This document shows, piece after piece, positions 49,146 through 59,257 of a stretch of DNA of 64,000 nucleotides. The DNA is from Streptococcus mitis (lineage in GTDB: Bacteria > Bacillota > Bacilli > Lactobacillales > Streptococcaceae), in assembly GCF_003943935.1 (NCBI RefSeq), contig NZ_RJOB01000002.1, positions 62,001 through 126,000 on the forward strand. Reading direction: 5' to 3'. Numbering within the stretch: the stretch's first letter is position 1; each line of letters starts with the position of its first letter. Made by a program: the position numbers and the translations under genes. Below the pieces are notes generated by a model. The model had not been told where the DNA came from, made no database searches, and saw only the letters and a program-made list of their open reading frames with translations.

Positions 49146-52100
49146 CTAGATTGCTTCTGTGACAAAACTACGGCTTTCAAGTACCTTAAGCATGGCATCA
49201 GCTGTATCTAGGGCTGTAAAGAGTGGCACACCGTGTTCAATGGCTGAACGACGAATTTGCTCACCATCTTCGTCTGCAGTTCGTTTGGTTCCTACTGTGT
49301 TAATGATAGCTTGGATTCTTCCTTTGCGAACAAAGCTTGGGATATCCTGATCATCATCACCAATCTTACCAACAGGTTGGGCTTGCAAGCCATGACTGGC
49401 AAAGAAGGCTGCTGTCCCTTCTGTCGCGAGGATTCCATAGCCAATATTTTGGAAACGACGAGCCAAGTCCAAGGCTTCTTCTTTGGCATCATCAGCGATG
49501 GTAAAGACAACGGTACCAAAAGTTGGCAAGTGTAAGTAAGAAGCTTCAAAGGCCTTATAGAGAGCTTTTTCCAAAGTCGTATCAGAACCCATAACTTCCC
49601 CTGTTGACTTCATTTCAGGACCAAGTAAGCTGTCTACCTTAGCTAGTTTCGTGAAGGAGAAGACAGGTGCCTTGATATGAACGCGAGTGCTTTCAGGGTA
49701 AAGACCATCTTGGTAGCCAAGTTCTGATAAACTTTGCCCAAGAATGAGCTTGGTTGCTACTTGAGCCATAGGAATATTGGTCACCTTAGAAAGGAATGGA
49801 ACCGTACGGCTGGCACGTGGATTGACCTCAATAACGTAGACTTTTTCATTCTTGATAACAAACTGAATGTTCATCATTCCAAGGCAGTTAAGACCAATTG
49901 CTAGGCGTTTAGTGTAGTCTGCGATGGTTTCTTGCACCTTTTGTGACAAGGTTTGTGGAGGGTAAACAGCCATGGAGTCACCTGAGTGAACACCAGCTCG
50001 TTCTATGTGCTCCATGATACCAGGGATGAGAACATTTTGTCCATCTGAAATGGCATCAACTTCGCACTCTTGCCCAACGATATAAGAGTCGACAAGAACT
50101 GGGTGATCTGGACTAGCCTTAACAGCAGTTCGCATGTAAGAACGAAGGTCTGCTTCGTTTTCAACGATTTCCATGGCACGTCCACCAAGTACATAAGATG
50201 GGCGGACAAGAACTGGGAAGCCAATCTTGCGAGCTGCAAGAACTGCTTCTTCTTCATTGGTAGCCGTTTGTCCTGGTGGCTGTGGAATATCCAATTCTTT
50301 TAGGGATTGCTCAAAGAGGTCACGGTCTTCAGCACGGTCTAGATCAGCAACCTGTGTCCCAAGGATGGTCACACCTGCTTTTGCCAATGGCTCCGCAAGG
50401 TTGATGGCTGTTTGACCACCGAACTGAACGATAACACCTTTTGGTTGCTCCAAGTCGATGACATTCATAACATCTTCGAATGTCAATGGCTCAAAGTAAA
50501 GCTTATCTGATACAGAGAAGTCTGTAGAAACGGTCTCTGGGTTTGAATTCATGATGATGGCTTCATAGCCAGCCGCCTGGATAGCCTTAACCGAGTGAAC
50601 AGTTGCGTAGTCAAACTCAACACCTTGACCTATACGGATTGGACCAGAACCTAGGACAAGTACAGATTCCTTATTAGACTTGATAGACTCGTTTTCCCAA
50701 CCATAGGTTGAATAGAAATACGGTGTTTCTGAGTCAAACTCTGCTGCACAAGTATCGACCATCTTATAAACTGGAACAATCTTGTTTTCCAAACGAAGTT
50801 GGCGAACTTGGTCAGCAGTCGTTTCCCAAAGTTCCGCAATCTTACGGTCTGAGAAGCCATTGAGTTTGGCAGTTTTCAAAACTTCTAAATCTTGTGGATG
50901 AGCGCCTAATTCTTGCTCGATTTCAAAGATATGCAAGAGTTTATCAAGATAAAAGATATCAATTTTTGTAAGCTCTGCAATTTCTTCTGGTGTGTAACCA
51001 CGGCGAATGGCTTCTGATACGTAGAAGAGACGGTCATCCTGTGCCTTTACAACCTTTTCAATCAAGTCATCATCTGAAACACTGGCAAGTTCTGGAATCT
51101 CGTTATGATGAACACCAATTTCAAGGGAACGACAAGCTTTAAGGAGAGATTCCTCTATGTTTCGACCAATCGCCATGACTTCTCCTGTCGCCTTCATCTG
51201 TGTTCCAAGACGACGTTCACCCTTTTCAAACTTGTCAAATGGGAAACGTGGAATCTTGGCAACCACGTAGTCGAGGGCAGGTTCAAACATGGCGTAGGTT
51301 GAACCCGTAACTGGGTTGATGACCTCATCCAAGGTCAAACCTACTGCAATCTTGGCAGCCAATTTGGCAATCGGATATCCTGTCGCTTTAGAGGCCAGGG
51401 CTGACGAACGTGATACACGAGGGTTTACTTCAATAACATAATACTTGAAGCTGTGTGGATCAAGGGCTAGCTGAACGTTACATCCACCTTCAATCTTAAG
51501 GGCACGAATGATGCTCAAGCTCGCGTCACGTAGCATTTGGCTTTCATAGTCTGACATGGTTTGCGCAGGGGCAAATACGATGGAATCCCCTGTGTGAATG
51601 CCAACTGGATCAAAGTTTTCCATGTTACAAACAACCAAGGCATTGTCAGCTGAGTCTCGCATCACTTCGTATTCAATTTCCTTGAAACCTGCAATCGAAC
51701 GCTCAATCAAACATTGGGTAACAGGTGACAATTTCAAACCATTTTCAGCGATTTCACGCAATTCTTCCTCATTGGCACACATACCACCACCAGTACCACC
51801 AAGCGTAAAAGCTGGACGAACAATCACTGGGTATCCAATTGTCGCTGCAAAGGCAACTGCTTCTTCTACTGTGTTGACAATTTCTGATTCTGGAATTGGT
51901 TGATTCAGCTCTTCCATCAACTGTTTAAAGAGGTCACGGTCCTCCGCTTGGTCAATGGCAGATAATTTAGTCCCCAGAAGTTCGACACCAAGCTCATCAA
52001 GAATACCGTTTTTAGACAATTCCATGGCCATATTAAGCCCTGTTTGCCCACCAAGAGTTGGAAGCAAGGCATCTGGACGTTCCTTACGGAGAATACGAGT

Positions 52101-52322
52101 CACAAACTCAAGTGTAATCGGTTCGATGTAGACCTTGTCTGCAATCTCTTTATCCGTCATGATTGTTGCAGGGTTTGAGTTTACCAAGACAACCTCATAC
52201 CCTTCTTCTTTCAAAGACAAGCAGGCCTGAGTTCCAGCATAGTCAAACTCAGCAGCCTGACCAATAATAATCGGACCAGAACCAATCACCATAATTTTTT
52301 GAATATCAGTACGTTTAGGCAT
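49146..52322 (-). CDS. carB: Carbamoyl phosphate synthase, large subunit
   Basis: 1058 residues with two homologous ATP-grasp halves (each with a GSGPI(I/R)IGQ start at about 13 and 561) and a C-terminal MGS-like allosteric domain (about 930-1058). Makes carbamoyl phosphate from ammonia passed from CarA. Last gene of pyrR-pyrB-carA-carB. Its ATG has no clear ribosome site and follows an unusual 311-bp structured spacer, see 52323. Confidence 0.97.
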   Translation of the reverse strand: MPKRTDIQKIMVIGSGPIIIGQAAEFDYAGTQACLSLKEEGYEVVLVNSNPATIMTDKEIADKVYIEPITLEFVTRILRKERPDALLPTLGGQTGLNMAMELSKNGILDELGVELLGTKLSAIDQAEDRDLFKQLMEELNQPIPESEIVNTVEEAVAFAATIGYPVIVRPAFTLGGTGGGMCANEEELREIAENGLKLSPVTQCLIERSIAGFKEIEYEVMRDSADNALVVCNMENFDPVGIHTGDSIVFAPAQTMSDYESQMLRDASLSIIRALKIEGGCNVQLALDPHSFKYYVIEVNPRVSRSSALASKATGYPIAKLAAKIAVGLTLDEVINPVTGSTYAMFEPALDYVVAKIPRFPFDKFEKGERRLGTQMKATGEVMAIGRNIEESLLKACRSLEIGVHHNEIPELASVSDDDLIEKVVKAQDDRLFYVSEAIRRGYTPEEIAELTKIDIFYLDKLLHIFEIEQELGAHPQDLEVLKTAKLNGFSDRKIAELWETTADQVRQLRLENKIVPVYKMVDTCAAEFDSETPYFYSTYGWENESIKSNKESVLVLGSGPIRIGQGVEFDYATVHSVKAIQAAGYEAIIMNSNPETVSTDFSVSDKLYFEPLTFEDVMNVIDLEQPKGVIVQFGGQTAINLAEPLAKAGVTILGTQVADLDRAEDRDLFEQSLKELDIPQPPGQTATNEEEAVLAARKIGFPVLVRPSYVLGGRAMEIVENEADLRSYMRTAVKASPDHPVLVDSYIVGQECEVDAISDGQNVLIPGIMEHIERAGVHSGDSMAVYPPQTLSQKVQETIADYTKRLAIGLNCLGMMNIQFVIKNEKVYVIEVNPRASRTVPFLSKVTNIPMAQVATKLILGQSLSELGYQDGLYPESTRVHIKAPVFSFTKLAKVDSLLGPEMKSTGEVMGSDTTLEKALYKAFEASYLHLPTFGTVVFTIADDAKEEALDLARRFQNIGYGILATEGTAAFFASHGLQAQPVGKIGDDDQDIPSFVRKGRIQAIINTVGTKRTADEDGEQIRRSAIEHGVPLFTALDTADAMLKVLESRSFVTEAI

Positions 52323-52633
52323 AGTTTATGATACAAAGCCCGTAAAGAACACAGTGAAAATAGGAAACTCGGTGCAGACGCCTTCAGCGTCAAGACGATG
52401 TTTATCTTTTTCACACAGTTCTTAGGGCGTGTTCACTTCCGCGAACAATGTATCTTCTCCTTTCTATTCGTCGCCTCACAGAGCGACATTAAATAAGATA
52501 CAAAGGACGAATAGAAAGCGATTGAATTTTAGGAAACCAAGGAAGGATTGACAATCCAAATTGGTTTCTCTAAATTCCGAGCTTTCCGTCCGTGTTCAGT
52601 TACATAAATTCTCCGACGAGCTTTTACTCGTTC
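52323..52633 (-). other. Structured spacer between carA and carB
   Basis: No gene. Several strong inverted repeats: CTTTCTATTCGTC (52460-52472)/GACGAATAGAAAG (52506-52518); TGTATCTT (52449-52456)/AAGATACA (52495-52502), interleaved with the first pair; GAAACCAA (52533-52540)/TTGGTTTC (52561-52568) around GGATTG/CAATCC; and GACGC/GCGTC near 52377-52391. It could be a regulatory RNA or a miniature mobile element. Confidence 0.55.
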
Positions 52634-53713
52634 CTAGTTTGATTGTTTAAAAGCTTCCATCATCTCGATAAACTCATCAAATAGGTAGCTTGCGTCATGA
52701 GGACCAGGGGCTGCATCTGGATGGTATTGAACAGAGAAAGCAGGTTGGTATCTGTGACGTACACCTTCAACTGACTTGTCATTGATTTCTTCGTGAGTAA
52801 TGATCAAATGCTCTGGCAAATCCTCACGGCTAACTGCATAACCATGGTTTTGGCTAGTAAAGTCTACTCGTCCTGTTGCAATTTCACGTACTGCATGGTT
52901 AAAGCCACGGTGACCAAATTTCATCTTATAAGTCTTAGCACCATTTGCCATTGCAAAGAGTTGATGCCCCATACAAATACCAAAGATTGGGATTTTCCCT
53001 TGCACACCGCGAATCATATCTAGTACCTGTGGAACATCCTCTGGGTTACCTGGACCGTTTGACAACATCACTCCGTCAGGATTAAGATGGAGAATTTCTT
53101 CTGCCGTTGTCGAATAAGGAACAACCGTCACGTTACAGTTTCGCTTAGAAAGTTCACGTAAGATTGAGTGCTTGAGACCAAAGTCCACTAAGACAACACT
53201 CAAACCAACTCCTGGAGCTGGATATGAAGTTTTAGTAGAAACCTGCTTGATATTGTCTGTCGGCAATACTGTAGCTTGGAGCTGGTCAGTTACATGGTCC
53301 ATGCTGTCCCCAACATGAGTCAAAGTTGCACGCATAGTACCATGCTTACGGATAATCTTGGTAAGAGCACGTGTATCAATCCCTGAAATACCCGGAATTT
53401 TCTTGGCTTTCAAGAATTCATCCAAGGTCATTTGGTTGCGCCAATTGCTGGCTCTACGTGCTTCTTCGAAAACAACGACTCCCTTACAAGTTGGAATAAT
53501 GGATTCGTAATCATCACGGTTAATTCCATAATTTCCCACCAAAGGATAAGTAAAGGTCAAGATTTGTCCATTATAAGACTGGTCTGTAATGGATTCTTGG
53601 TAGCCGGTCATCCCTGTATTAAAGACGATTTCGCCTGTTACATCAATATCTGCTCCGAAGGCCTTGCCTTCAAAAACTGTGCCATCTTCTAATACTAGAA
53701 GTCTTTTTGTCAT
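52634..53713 (-). CDS. carA: Carbamoyl phosphate synthase, small subunit
   Basis: 359 residues. N-terminal CPSase domain (1-150) and class I glutamine amidotransferase with the nucleophile in GICMGHQ, and [10 protein letters not shown] plus the catalytic Glu. Supplies ammonia to CarB. RBS GAGGTGA. It follows pyrB by 49 bp, which contain a small GACGCT/GCGTC-type repeat. Confidence 0.97.
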   Translation of the reverse strand: MTKRLLVLEDGTVFEGKAFGADIDVTGEIVFNTGMTGYQESITDQSYNGQILTFTYPLVGNYGINRDDYESIIPTCKGVVVFEEARRASNWRNQMTLDEFLKAKKIPGISGIDTRALTKIIRKHGTMRATLTHVGDSMDHVTDQLQATVLPTDNIKQVSTKTSYPAPGVGLSVVLVDFGLKHSILRELSKRNCNVTVVPYSTTAEEILHLNPDGVMLSNGPGNPEDVPQVLDMIRGVQGKIPIFGICMGHQLFAMANGAKTYKMKFGHRGFNHAVREIATGRVDFTSQNHGYAVSREDLPEHLIITHEEINDKSVEGVRHRYQPAFSVQYHPDAAPGPHDASYLFDEFIEMMEAFKQSN

Positions 53714-53762
53714 ATTTTCACCTCTCGTGGACGCTCACTGGCGTCTTTTAACGTCTTGTGTT

Positions 53763-54686
53763 TTAGTTGGCGTTTCTACTCGCCAGTACGGATTCTAAGA
53801 TTGCCATTCGAACAAAGACACCATTGGTCATTTGTTGGACAATCCGTGATTTTGGTGCTTCAACCAAGTGGTCTGCGATTTCTACATCACGGTTGACTGG
53901 AGCTGGGTGCATAAGGATTGCTGTTTCTTTCAAGCGCTCGTAACGTTCTTGAGTCAAGCCATGTTGGGCATGGTAGTCTTCTTTTGAAAAGACTGCACCA
54001 CTATCATGGCGTTCATGTTGCACACGGAGAAACATCATGACATCAACCTGCTCAATGATTTCGTCAATGGTTACAAACTGTCCATAGTCTGCAAACTCTT
54101 GACTTCTCCATTCCTCAGGTCCAGCAAAGTAAAGTTCAGCTCCCAAGCGTTTCAAAATCTGCATATTGGATTTGGCAACGCGTGAATGGTCCAAGTCACC
54201 TGCAATCGCAACCTTGAGACCCTCAAAGTGGCCAAATTCCTCATAAATAGTCATCAAATCCAGCAAGCTCTGGCTAGGATGTTGACCCGAACCGTCTCCA
54301 CCATTGATAATGGAAGTCGTAATCGACGGACTCGCAATCAACTCTCTGTAGTAATCAACCTCTGGGTGGCGAATCACACAGACATCCACTCCTAAAGCAG
54401 ACAGAGTCAGGATGGTATCATAAAGTGTCTCCCCTTTATTAACTGAACTAGTCTTCACATCAAAGTCAAGTCGCTCCAATCCCAGTTTAATCTCTGCCAC
54501 TTCAAAGGACTTATGCGTCCGTGTAGAATCCTCAAAGAAAAGATTGGAAACAATCGGGTGGTCTTCATAGGGAAGCTGGGCTCCATTTTTAAACTCAATT
54601 CCTCGCTTGATCAATTTCATCACTTGATCAACAGTGAGGTCTTCCATGGACACCACATGGTTCAATGCTTGTTGATTTTCTGACAT
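53763..54686 (-). CDS. pyrB: Aspartate carbamoyltransferase catalytic subunit
   Basis: 307 residues. Carbamoyl-phosphate loop [13 protein letters not shown], second motif [10 protein letters not shown], and [10 protein letters not shown] for aspartate binding. Second step of pyrimidine synthesis. No pyrI is needed in Firmicutes. RBS AAAGGAG; 18 bp after pyrR. Confidence 0.97.
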   Translation of the reverse strand: MSENQQALNHVVSMEDLTVDQVMKLIKRGIEFKNGAQLPYEDHPIVSNLFFEDSTRTHKSFEVAEIKLGLERLDFDVKTSSVNKGETLYDTILTLSALGVDVCVIRHPEVDYYRELIASPSITTSIINGGDGSGQHPSQSLLDLMTIYEEFGHFEGLKVAIAGDLDHSRVAKSNMQILKRLGAELYFAGPEEWRSQEFADYGQFVTIDEIIEQVDVMMFLRVQHERHDSGAVFSKEDYHAQHGLTQERYERLKETAILMHPAPVNRDVEIADHLVEAPKSRIVQQMTNGVFVRMAILESVLASRNAN

Positions 54687-54704
54687 GGCTACTCCTTTAG
54701 CTTT

Positions 54705-55369
<665 letters not shown>

Positions 55370-55384
55370 ATTTAGTTATCAATT

Positions 55385-55413
55385 ACTATAGCACAAAGCA
55401 TGGTTAAAATCAA
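55385..55413 (-). promoter_or_regulatory. pyr operon promoter
   Basis: TTGATT (55413-55408), 17 bp, TATAGT (55390-55385) on the - strand. Confidence 0.7.
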
Positions 55414-55436
55414 GCAAAAACTTTTGATGTTCCATC

Positions 55437-56066
55437 TTACAAATTGCTAAAATCATATAATTGTGGGTACTGGTCACACTCTGGATTTTTAGGGTGACAG
55501 ATAGCTCTTCCAAAATAAATCATGGCCTGATGGGCAGCTAACCACTGCTCAGGTGGCAAGATATCCATGACCTGCTTTTCCACCTCAAGCGGTGTCGCTG
55601 ATTTTTTGACAATATCGTGATGTTTGCAAATACGCTCCACATGAGTATCGACTGCAAAGGCTGGAATCCCGAATCCTACACTCATGACAACATTGGCTGT
55701 CTTGCGACCAACACCTGCTAGACTTTCTAATTCTTCACGTGTCTGAGGAACTTGACCATCAAAATCGTCTAGTAACTGTTGGGCACATTTTTTTAGAAAT
55801 TTAGCCTTATTTCGATACAGTCCCAGGCGAGAAATATGTGAAGCAATTTCACTCTCTGTCGCTACAGACATGGCTTGTGGCGTTGGAAAGGCGGCAAAGA
55901 GACCTGGTGTTGCCTTATTTACCGCTGCATCCGTCGTCTGGGCTGACAACATGACCGCAACCAATAGTTCAAAATGATTGGTAAAGTCAAGACTAGGCTT
56001 GGCATCTGGGAAGAGAGCGATAATTTCTTCTAGCACCTTTCGTGCTCGTTTTTTTGACAAGACCAT
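55437..56066 (-). CDS. nth: Endonuclease III family glycosylase, incomplete Fe-S site
   Basis: 209 residues. Helix-hairpin-helix with catalytic lysine LAGVGRKTANVV and Asp in AVDTHVERI, so it should act on oxidised pyrimidines. The usual C-x6-C-x2-C-x5-C cluster site reads CHPKNPECDQYPQLYDF: the first two Cys remain, the last two are Tyr and Phe, so a [4Fe-4S] cluster is unlikely. It starts on the last base of the DUF177 gene (TAATG). Confidence 0.93.
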   Translation of the reverse strand: MVLSKKRARKVLEEIIALFPDAKPSLDFTNHFELLVAVMLSAQTTDAAVNKATPGLFAAFPTPQAMSVATESEIASHISRLGLYRNKAKFLKKCAQQLLDDFDGQVPQTREELESLAGVGRKTANVVMSVGFGIPAFAVDTHVERICKHHDIVKKSATPLEVEKQVMDILPPEQWLAAHQAMIYFGRAICHPKNPECDQYPQLYDFSNL

Positions 56067-56608
56067 TATTCGTCTCCGTCAAATAGTCCTTGCAAGCCAG
56101 CAAAAGGACTGTTTTCTTCTTTCTTGACTGCTTGTTGAGCTTGGTATTCTTCCTCTGTCATGATTTGCCAGTCATTTCCTGAAACAAAACCTTGCCCCGC
56201 CTCTTCTGCAGCCGTCAAAACCTTGATAGGGATATTGAGCAGGATATTGTCTGATACGCTCTCAGCAAGGTCAAGTTCTCCATTTTCGATAGGCAAGACC
56301 AAATCATCATCTAGAACCTCTTGATCTAACTGGTTGGTTGCGCCTTCCATGAAAACTTCTGTGACTGGATAAGATTCAGCTAACTCAACTGGCTCCATAC
56401 TACGACTTGAAGCAAGGACAATAGTGTAAGATAGTTGATAATCTAAGAAATACATACGATCTTCGTATTGTACTTTCCCAACTGCAAGGATATCTTTCAC
56501 ATCTAAGATTTCTTGATTACGTGCACGCAAGTCTGCGACTAGGTCTAAACTTTGTTCAAAGTGCAGGCCTTCAGACTGCTTGCGGATCTCTTGAATATTT
56601 AATTTCAT
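56066..56608 (-). CDS. DUF177 (YceD-like) protein
   Basis: 180 residues. Start MKLNIQEIRKQSEGLHFEQ, acidic middle (LDQEVLDDDLVLPIENGELDLAE) and tail NSPFAGLQGLF fit DUF177. In many bacteria this gene precedes rpmF and has a role in 23S rRNA accumulation; here rpmF is not adjacent and nth follows instead. RBS GGAGGAAG. Confidence 0.88.
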   Translation of the reverse strand: MKLNIQEIRKQSEGLHFEQSLDLVADLRARNQEILDVKDILAVGKVQYEDRMYFLDYQLSYTIVLASSRSMEPVELAESYPVTEVFMEGATNQLDQEVLDDDLVLPIENGELDLAESVSDNILLNIPIKVLTAAEEAGQGFVSGNDWQIMTEEEYQAQQAVKKEENSPFAGLQGLFDGDE

Positions 56609-56846
56609 ACTTCCTCCATAAAGATTTACTCTCTTGATTATACCATGAAAAGGCTACAAATCAGCCCACCAAACTTTGTAATTAAAAATCGTTTTTTAAC
56701 ATATTTAACATGATGTTTCTATTTTTTAGTGCTATACTATAGGCAAGAATACATCAGATTAGGTAGAATGATCATATGGAAGTCAAAGAACTCATTACTA
56801 ATACTTCCCAACAGGGGTTTTAGAGCTTGAAATTACTTGTTTTCTA

Positions 56847-56965
56847 TTGACAAAATTTCCTGAAAGGTATAGGATAGAGGTACTAATACTCGGAGGTATC
56901 GGAGACATGAACAACTAATCTATCAAATAAAGAACCTTTATTTAGTAGATCTTGTTTTTGTCTCT
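56847..56965 (+). other. Orphan transcription unit: promoter, three-codon ORF, terminator-like hairpin
   Basis: TTGACA (56847-56852), 17 bp, TAGGAT (56870-56875), then the ribosome site GGAGG (56892-56896) and a second GGAG, ATG AAC AAC TAA (56907-56918), then stem AAATAAAG (56925-56932)/CTTTATTT (56936-56943) and T-rich DNA. The 578-bp gap 56609-57186 holds no other gene; it also has the palindrome ATACTAGA/TCTAGTAT (56983-57001). Confidence 0.5.
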
Positions 56966-57123
56966 TTTTGTGTGCTCTTTTTATACTAGATTTTCTAGTA
57001 TCTTGTCCTCATTGAAAATCAAAAAAATAGAAAGCTATGCTCCTCTTGGGTTGGGTTAGGCAGCTTCAGCTAGTTTGACGAGCTTTTCAACGAGTATAAT
57101 AGAGTTTTGGACAGTGACTTTGG

Positions 57124-57150
57124 GCTCTACTAGATAAAGTAGAGCTTTTT
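57124..57150 (+). terminator. Terminator in the leader of the ABC-F gene
   Basis: GCTCTAC (57124-57130)/GTAGAGC (57139-57145) and five Ts, only 37 bp before the ABC-F start and downstream of a -10 box TATAAT (57095-57100). A GTG-started seven-codon ORF (57114-57137) runs into the stem. The layout suggests attenuation. Confidence 0.6.
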
Positions 57151-57186
57151 GTTATGCACTATCAACATTCTAGAAAGGGCAATCAT

Positions 57187-58713
57187 ATGATAAAAATCAA
57201 TCACCTGACCATCACACAAAACAAAGATTTACGAGACCTTGTCTCTGAACTCAGCATGACCATCCAAGACGGAGAGAAGGTCGCTATTATTGGCGAAGAA
57301 GGAAATGGCAAATCAACCTTGCTTAAAACTTTAATGGGGGAATATTTGTCTGATTTCACTATCAAGGGAGACATCCAGTCTGACTATCAGTCACTAGCCT
57401 ATATTCCTCAAAAACTTCCCGAGGAGCTGAAAAAGAAAAGTCTACACGACTACTTCTTTTTAGATTCTATTGATTTAGACTACAGTATCCTCTATCGTTT
57501 GGCTGAGGAATTGCATTTTGATAGCGATCGTTTCGCTAGCGACCAAAATATTGGCAGTCTATCAGGGGGCGAAGCTTTGAAAATTCAGCTCATCCATGAG
57601 TTAGCCAAACCCTTTGAGATTCTCTTTTTAGATGAACCTTCAAATGACCTGGACCTTGAAACAGTTGATTGGCTAAAAGGTCAGATTCGAAAGATTCGGC
57701 AAACCGTTATTTTCATCTCCCATGATGAAGACTTTCTTTCTGAAACGGCAGATACTATTGTCCACTTGCGACTGGTCAAGCACCGAAAAGAAGCTGAAAC
57801 TCTAGTAGAGCATTTAGACTATGAGAACTATAGTGAGCAGAGACAGGCTAATTTTGTCAGACAAAGTCAGCAAGCTGCTAACGACCAGAGAGCCTATGAC
57901 AAAACCATGGAAAAGCATCGCCGAGTCAAACAAAACGTAGAAACTGCTCTTCGAGCTACCAAAGACAGTACTGCTGGGCGACTATTGGCTAAAAAAATGA
58001 AAAATGTTCTCTCTCAAGAAAAACGCTTTGAAAAGATAGCTCAGTCCATGACCCAAAAACCACTTGAAGAGGAAGAAATCAGACTTTTCTTCTCAGACAT
58101 TCAACCATTACCGGCATCTAAAGTCTTAATCCAACTGGAAAAAGAAAATTTGTCCATTGACGACCGAGTTTTAGCTCAAGAACTACAACTAACTGTCCGT
58201 GGGCAAGAAAAAATCGGTATCATCGGCCCAAATGGTATTGGGAAATCAACTCTGTTAGCCAAATTACAGCAACTTCTTAATGATAAAAGAGAGATTTCGC
58301 TTGGTTATATGCCACAAGATTACCACCAAAAACTGCAATTAGATTTATCACCAATAGCCTATCTCAGCAAAACTGGGGAAAAAGAGGAACTGCAGAAAAT
58401 CCAATCTCACTTAGCCAGTCTCAATTTCAGTTATCCAGAAATGCAGCATCAAATTCGCTCCTTATCTGGCGGGCAACAGGGAAAACTCCTGCTTTTGGAT
58501 TTAGTCTTGCGCAAACCAAACTTTCTCCTTCTGGATGAGCCCACACGAAACTTTTCTCCAACTTCTCAACCAGAAATCAGAAAACTCTTTACAACCTATA
58601 CAGGCGGTATCATCACTGTTTCGCATGACCGTCGTTTCTTAAAAGAGGTCTGTTCAATCATCTATCGCTTGACAGAACATGGTTTGGAGGTCGTTAATTT
58701 AGAAGATTTATAA
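57187..58713 (+). CDS. ABC-F protein of the Lsa/Vga-like (antibiotic resistance) type
   Basis: 508 residues from ATG 57187 (AAAGGG upstream; earlier in-frame ATG 57154 lacks a site). Two ATPase domains: GEEGNGKSTLLKTL ... LSGGEALKIQL ... LDEPSNDLD, then GPNGIGKSTLLAKL ... LSGGQQGKLLL ... LDEPTRNFSP. The second domain's LDEPTRNFSP instead of LDEPTNHLD is typical of Lsa/Vga ribosome-protection proteins. No membrane part. Drug spectrum, if any, is unknown; intrinsic members can be silent. The leader terminator fits drug-responsive control. Confidence 0.85.
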   Translation: MIKINHLTITQNKDLRDLVSELSMTIQDGEKVAIIGEEGNGKSTLLKTLMGEYLSDFTIKGDIQSDYQSLAYIPQKLPEELKKKSLHDYFFLDSIDLDYSILYRLAEELHFDSDRFASDQNIGSLSGGEALKIQLIHELAKPFEILFLDEPSNDLDLETVDWLKGQIRKIRQTVIFISHDEDFLSETADTIVHLRLVKHRKEAETLVEHLDYENYSEQRQANFVRQSQQAANDQRAYDKTMEKHRRVKQNVETALRATKDSTAGRLLAKKMKNVLSQEKRFEKIAQSMTQKPLEEEEIRLFFSDIQPLPASKVLIQLEKENLSIDDRVLAQELQLTVRGQEKIGIIGPNGIGKSTLLAKLQQLLNDKREISLGYMPQDYHQKLQLDLSPIAYLSKTGEKEELQKIQSHLASLNFSYPEMQHQIRSLSGGQQGKLLLLDLVLRKPNFLLLDEPTRNFSPTSQPEIRKLFTTYTGGIITVSHDRRFLKEVCSIIYRLTEHGLEVVNLEDL

Positions 58714-58949
58714 ACAAAAAGAAACCTAAAGAATTGTTGGAAAAACAATCTTTAAAATCCGACTACAATGTTTATTTTTTATAAATTGATTATTATAGAT
58801 TAAGTTTGGGACAAATTTTATAATATTCACACTCCTGAAGATAATTCTTGGCTTTGGAGCACTATTTAAACATTATAATCAGTGAATAAATCTTATATCC
58901 ACATTCAAGTCAATCATTTCTTTCAAAGTCATTCATAAGCAACTCTAAG

Positions 58950-59104
58950 TAATACTCAATGAAAATCAAAGAGCAATCTAGGAAGCTAGCCGCAGGTTGC
59001 TCAAAGCACTGCTTTGAGGTTGCGGATGAAACTGACGAAGTCAGTAACCATATATACGGCAAGGTGAAGCTGGCGTGGTTTGAAGAGATTTTCGAAGAGT
59101 ATAA
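58950..59104. repeat. BOX element
   Basis: Begins TACTCAATGAAAATCAAAGA and ends TTTTCGAAGAGTATAA; the inner part contains ACGGCAAGG and TGGTTTGAAGAGATT of boxA and TGACGAAGTCAGTAACCAT. This is the dispersed BOX repeat of pneumococcus and close relatives. The 544-bp gap 58714-59257 otherwise contains only the terminator at 59137. Confidence 0.9.
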
Positions 59105-59136
59105 CCAGATAAAAACTCGCTTCAAAATAACAAAAA

Positions 59137-59170
59137 AACGAGCACCTCCTCAGTTGGAAATGCTCGTTTT
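59137..59170. terminator. Terminator after the PhtE-like gene
   Basis: AACGAGCA (59137-59144)/TGCTCGTT (59161-59168), with seven Ts on the - strand side. Confidence 0.8.
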
Positions 59171-59257
59171 CTTATGTTGCCATGGTTTATAATTACAATG
59201 AGAAATAGGAAACAGCCTTGAATGGGAAAATCTCCTAGATCCCGACCACCAACTTTT

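Noticed and set aside
57009..57104. Degenerate BOX-like sequence before the ABC-F gene
   Set aside because: Begins with CATTGAAAATCAAA and ends GAGTATAA, but the inner boxA and boxC parts are not recognisable, so I do not annotate it.
58959..59192. 77-codon open frame
   Set aside because: It is the translation of a BOX element.
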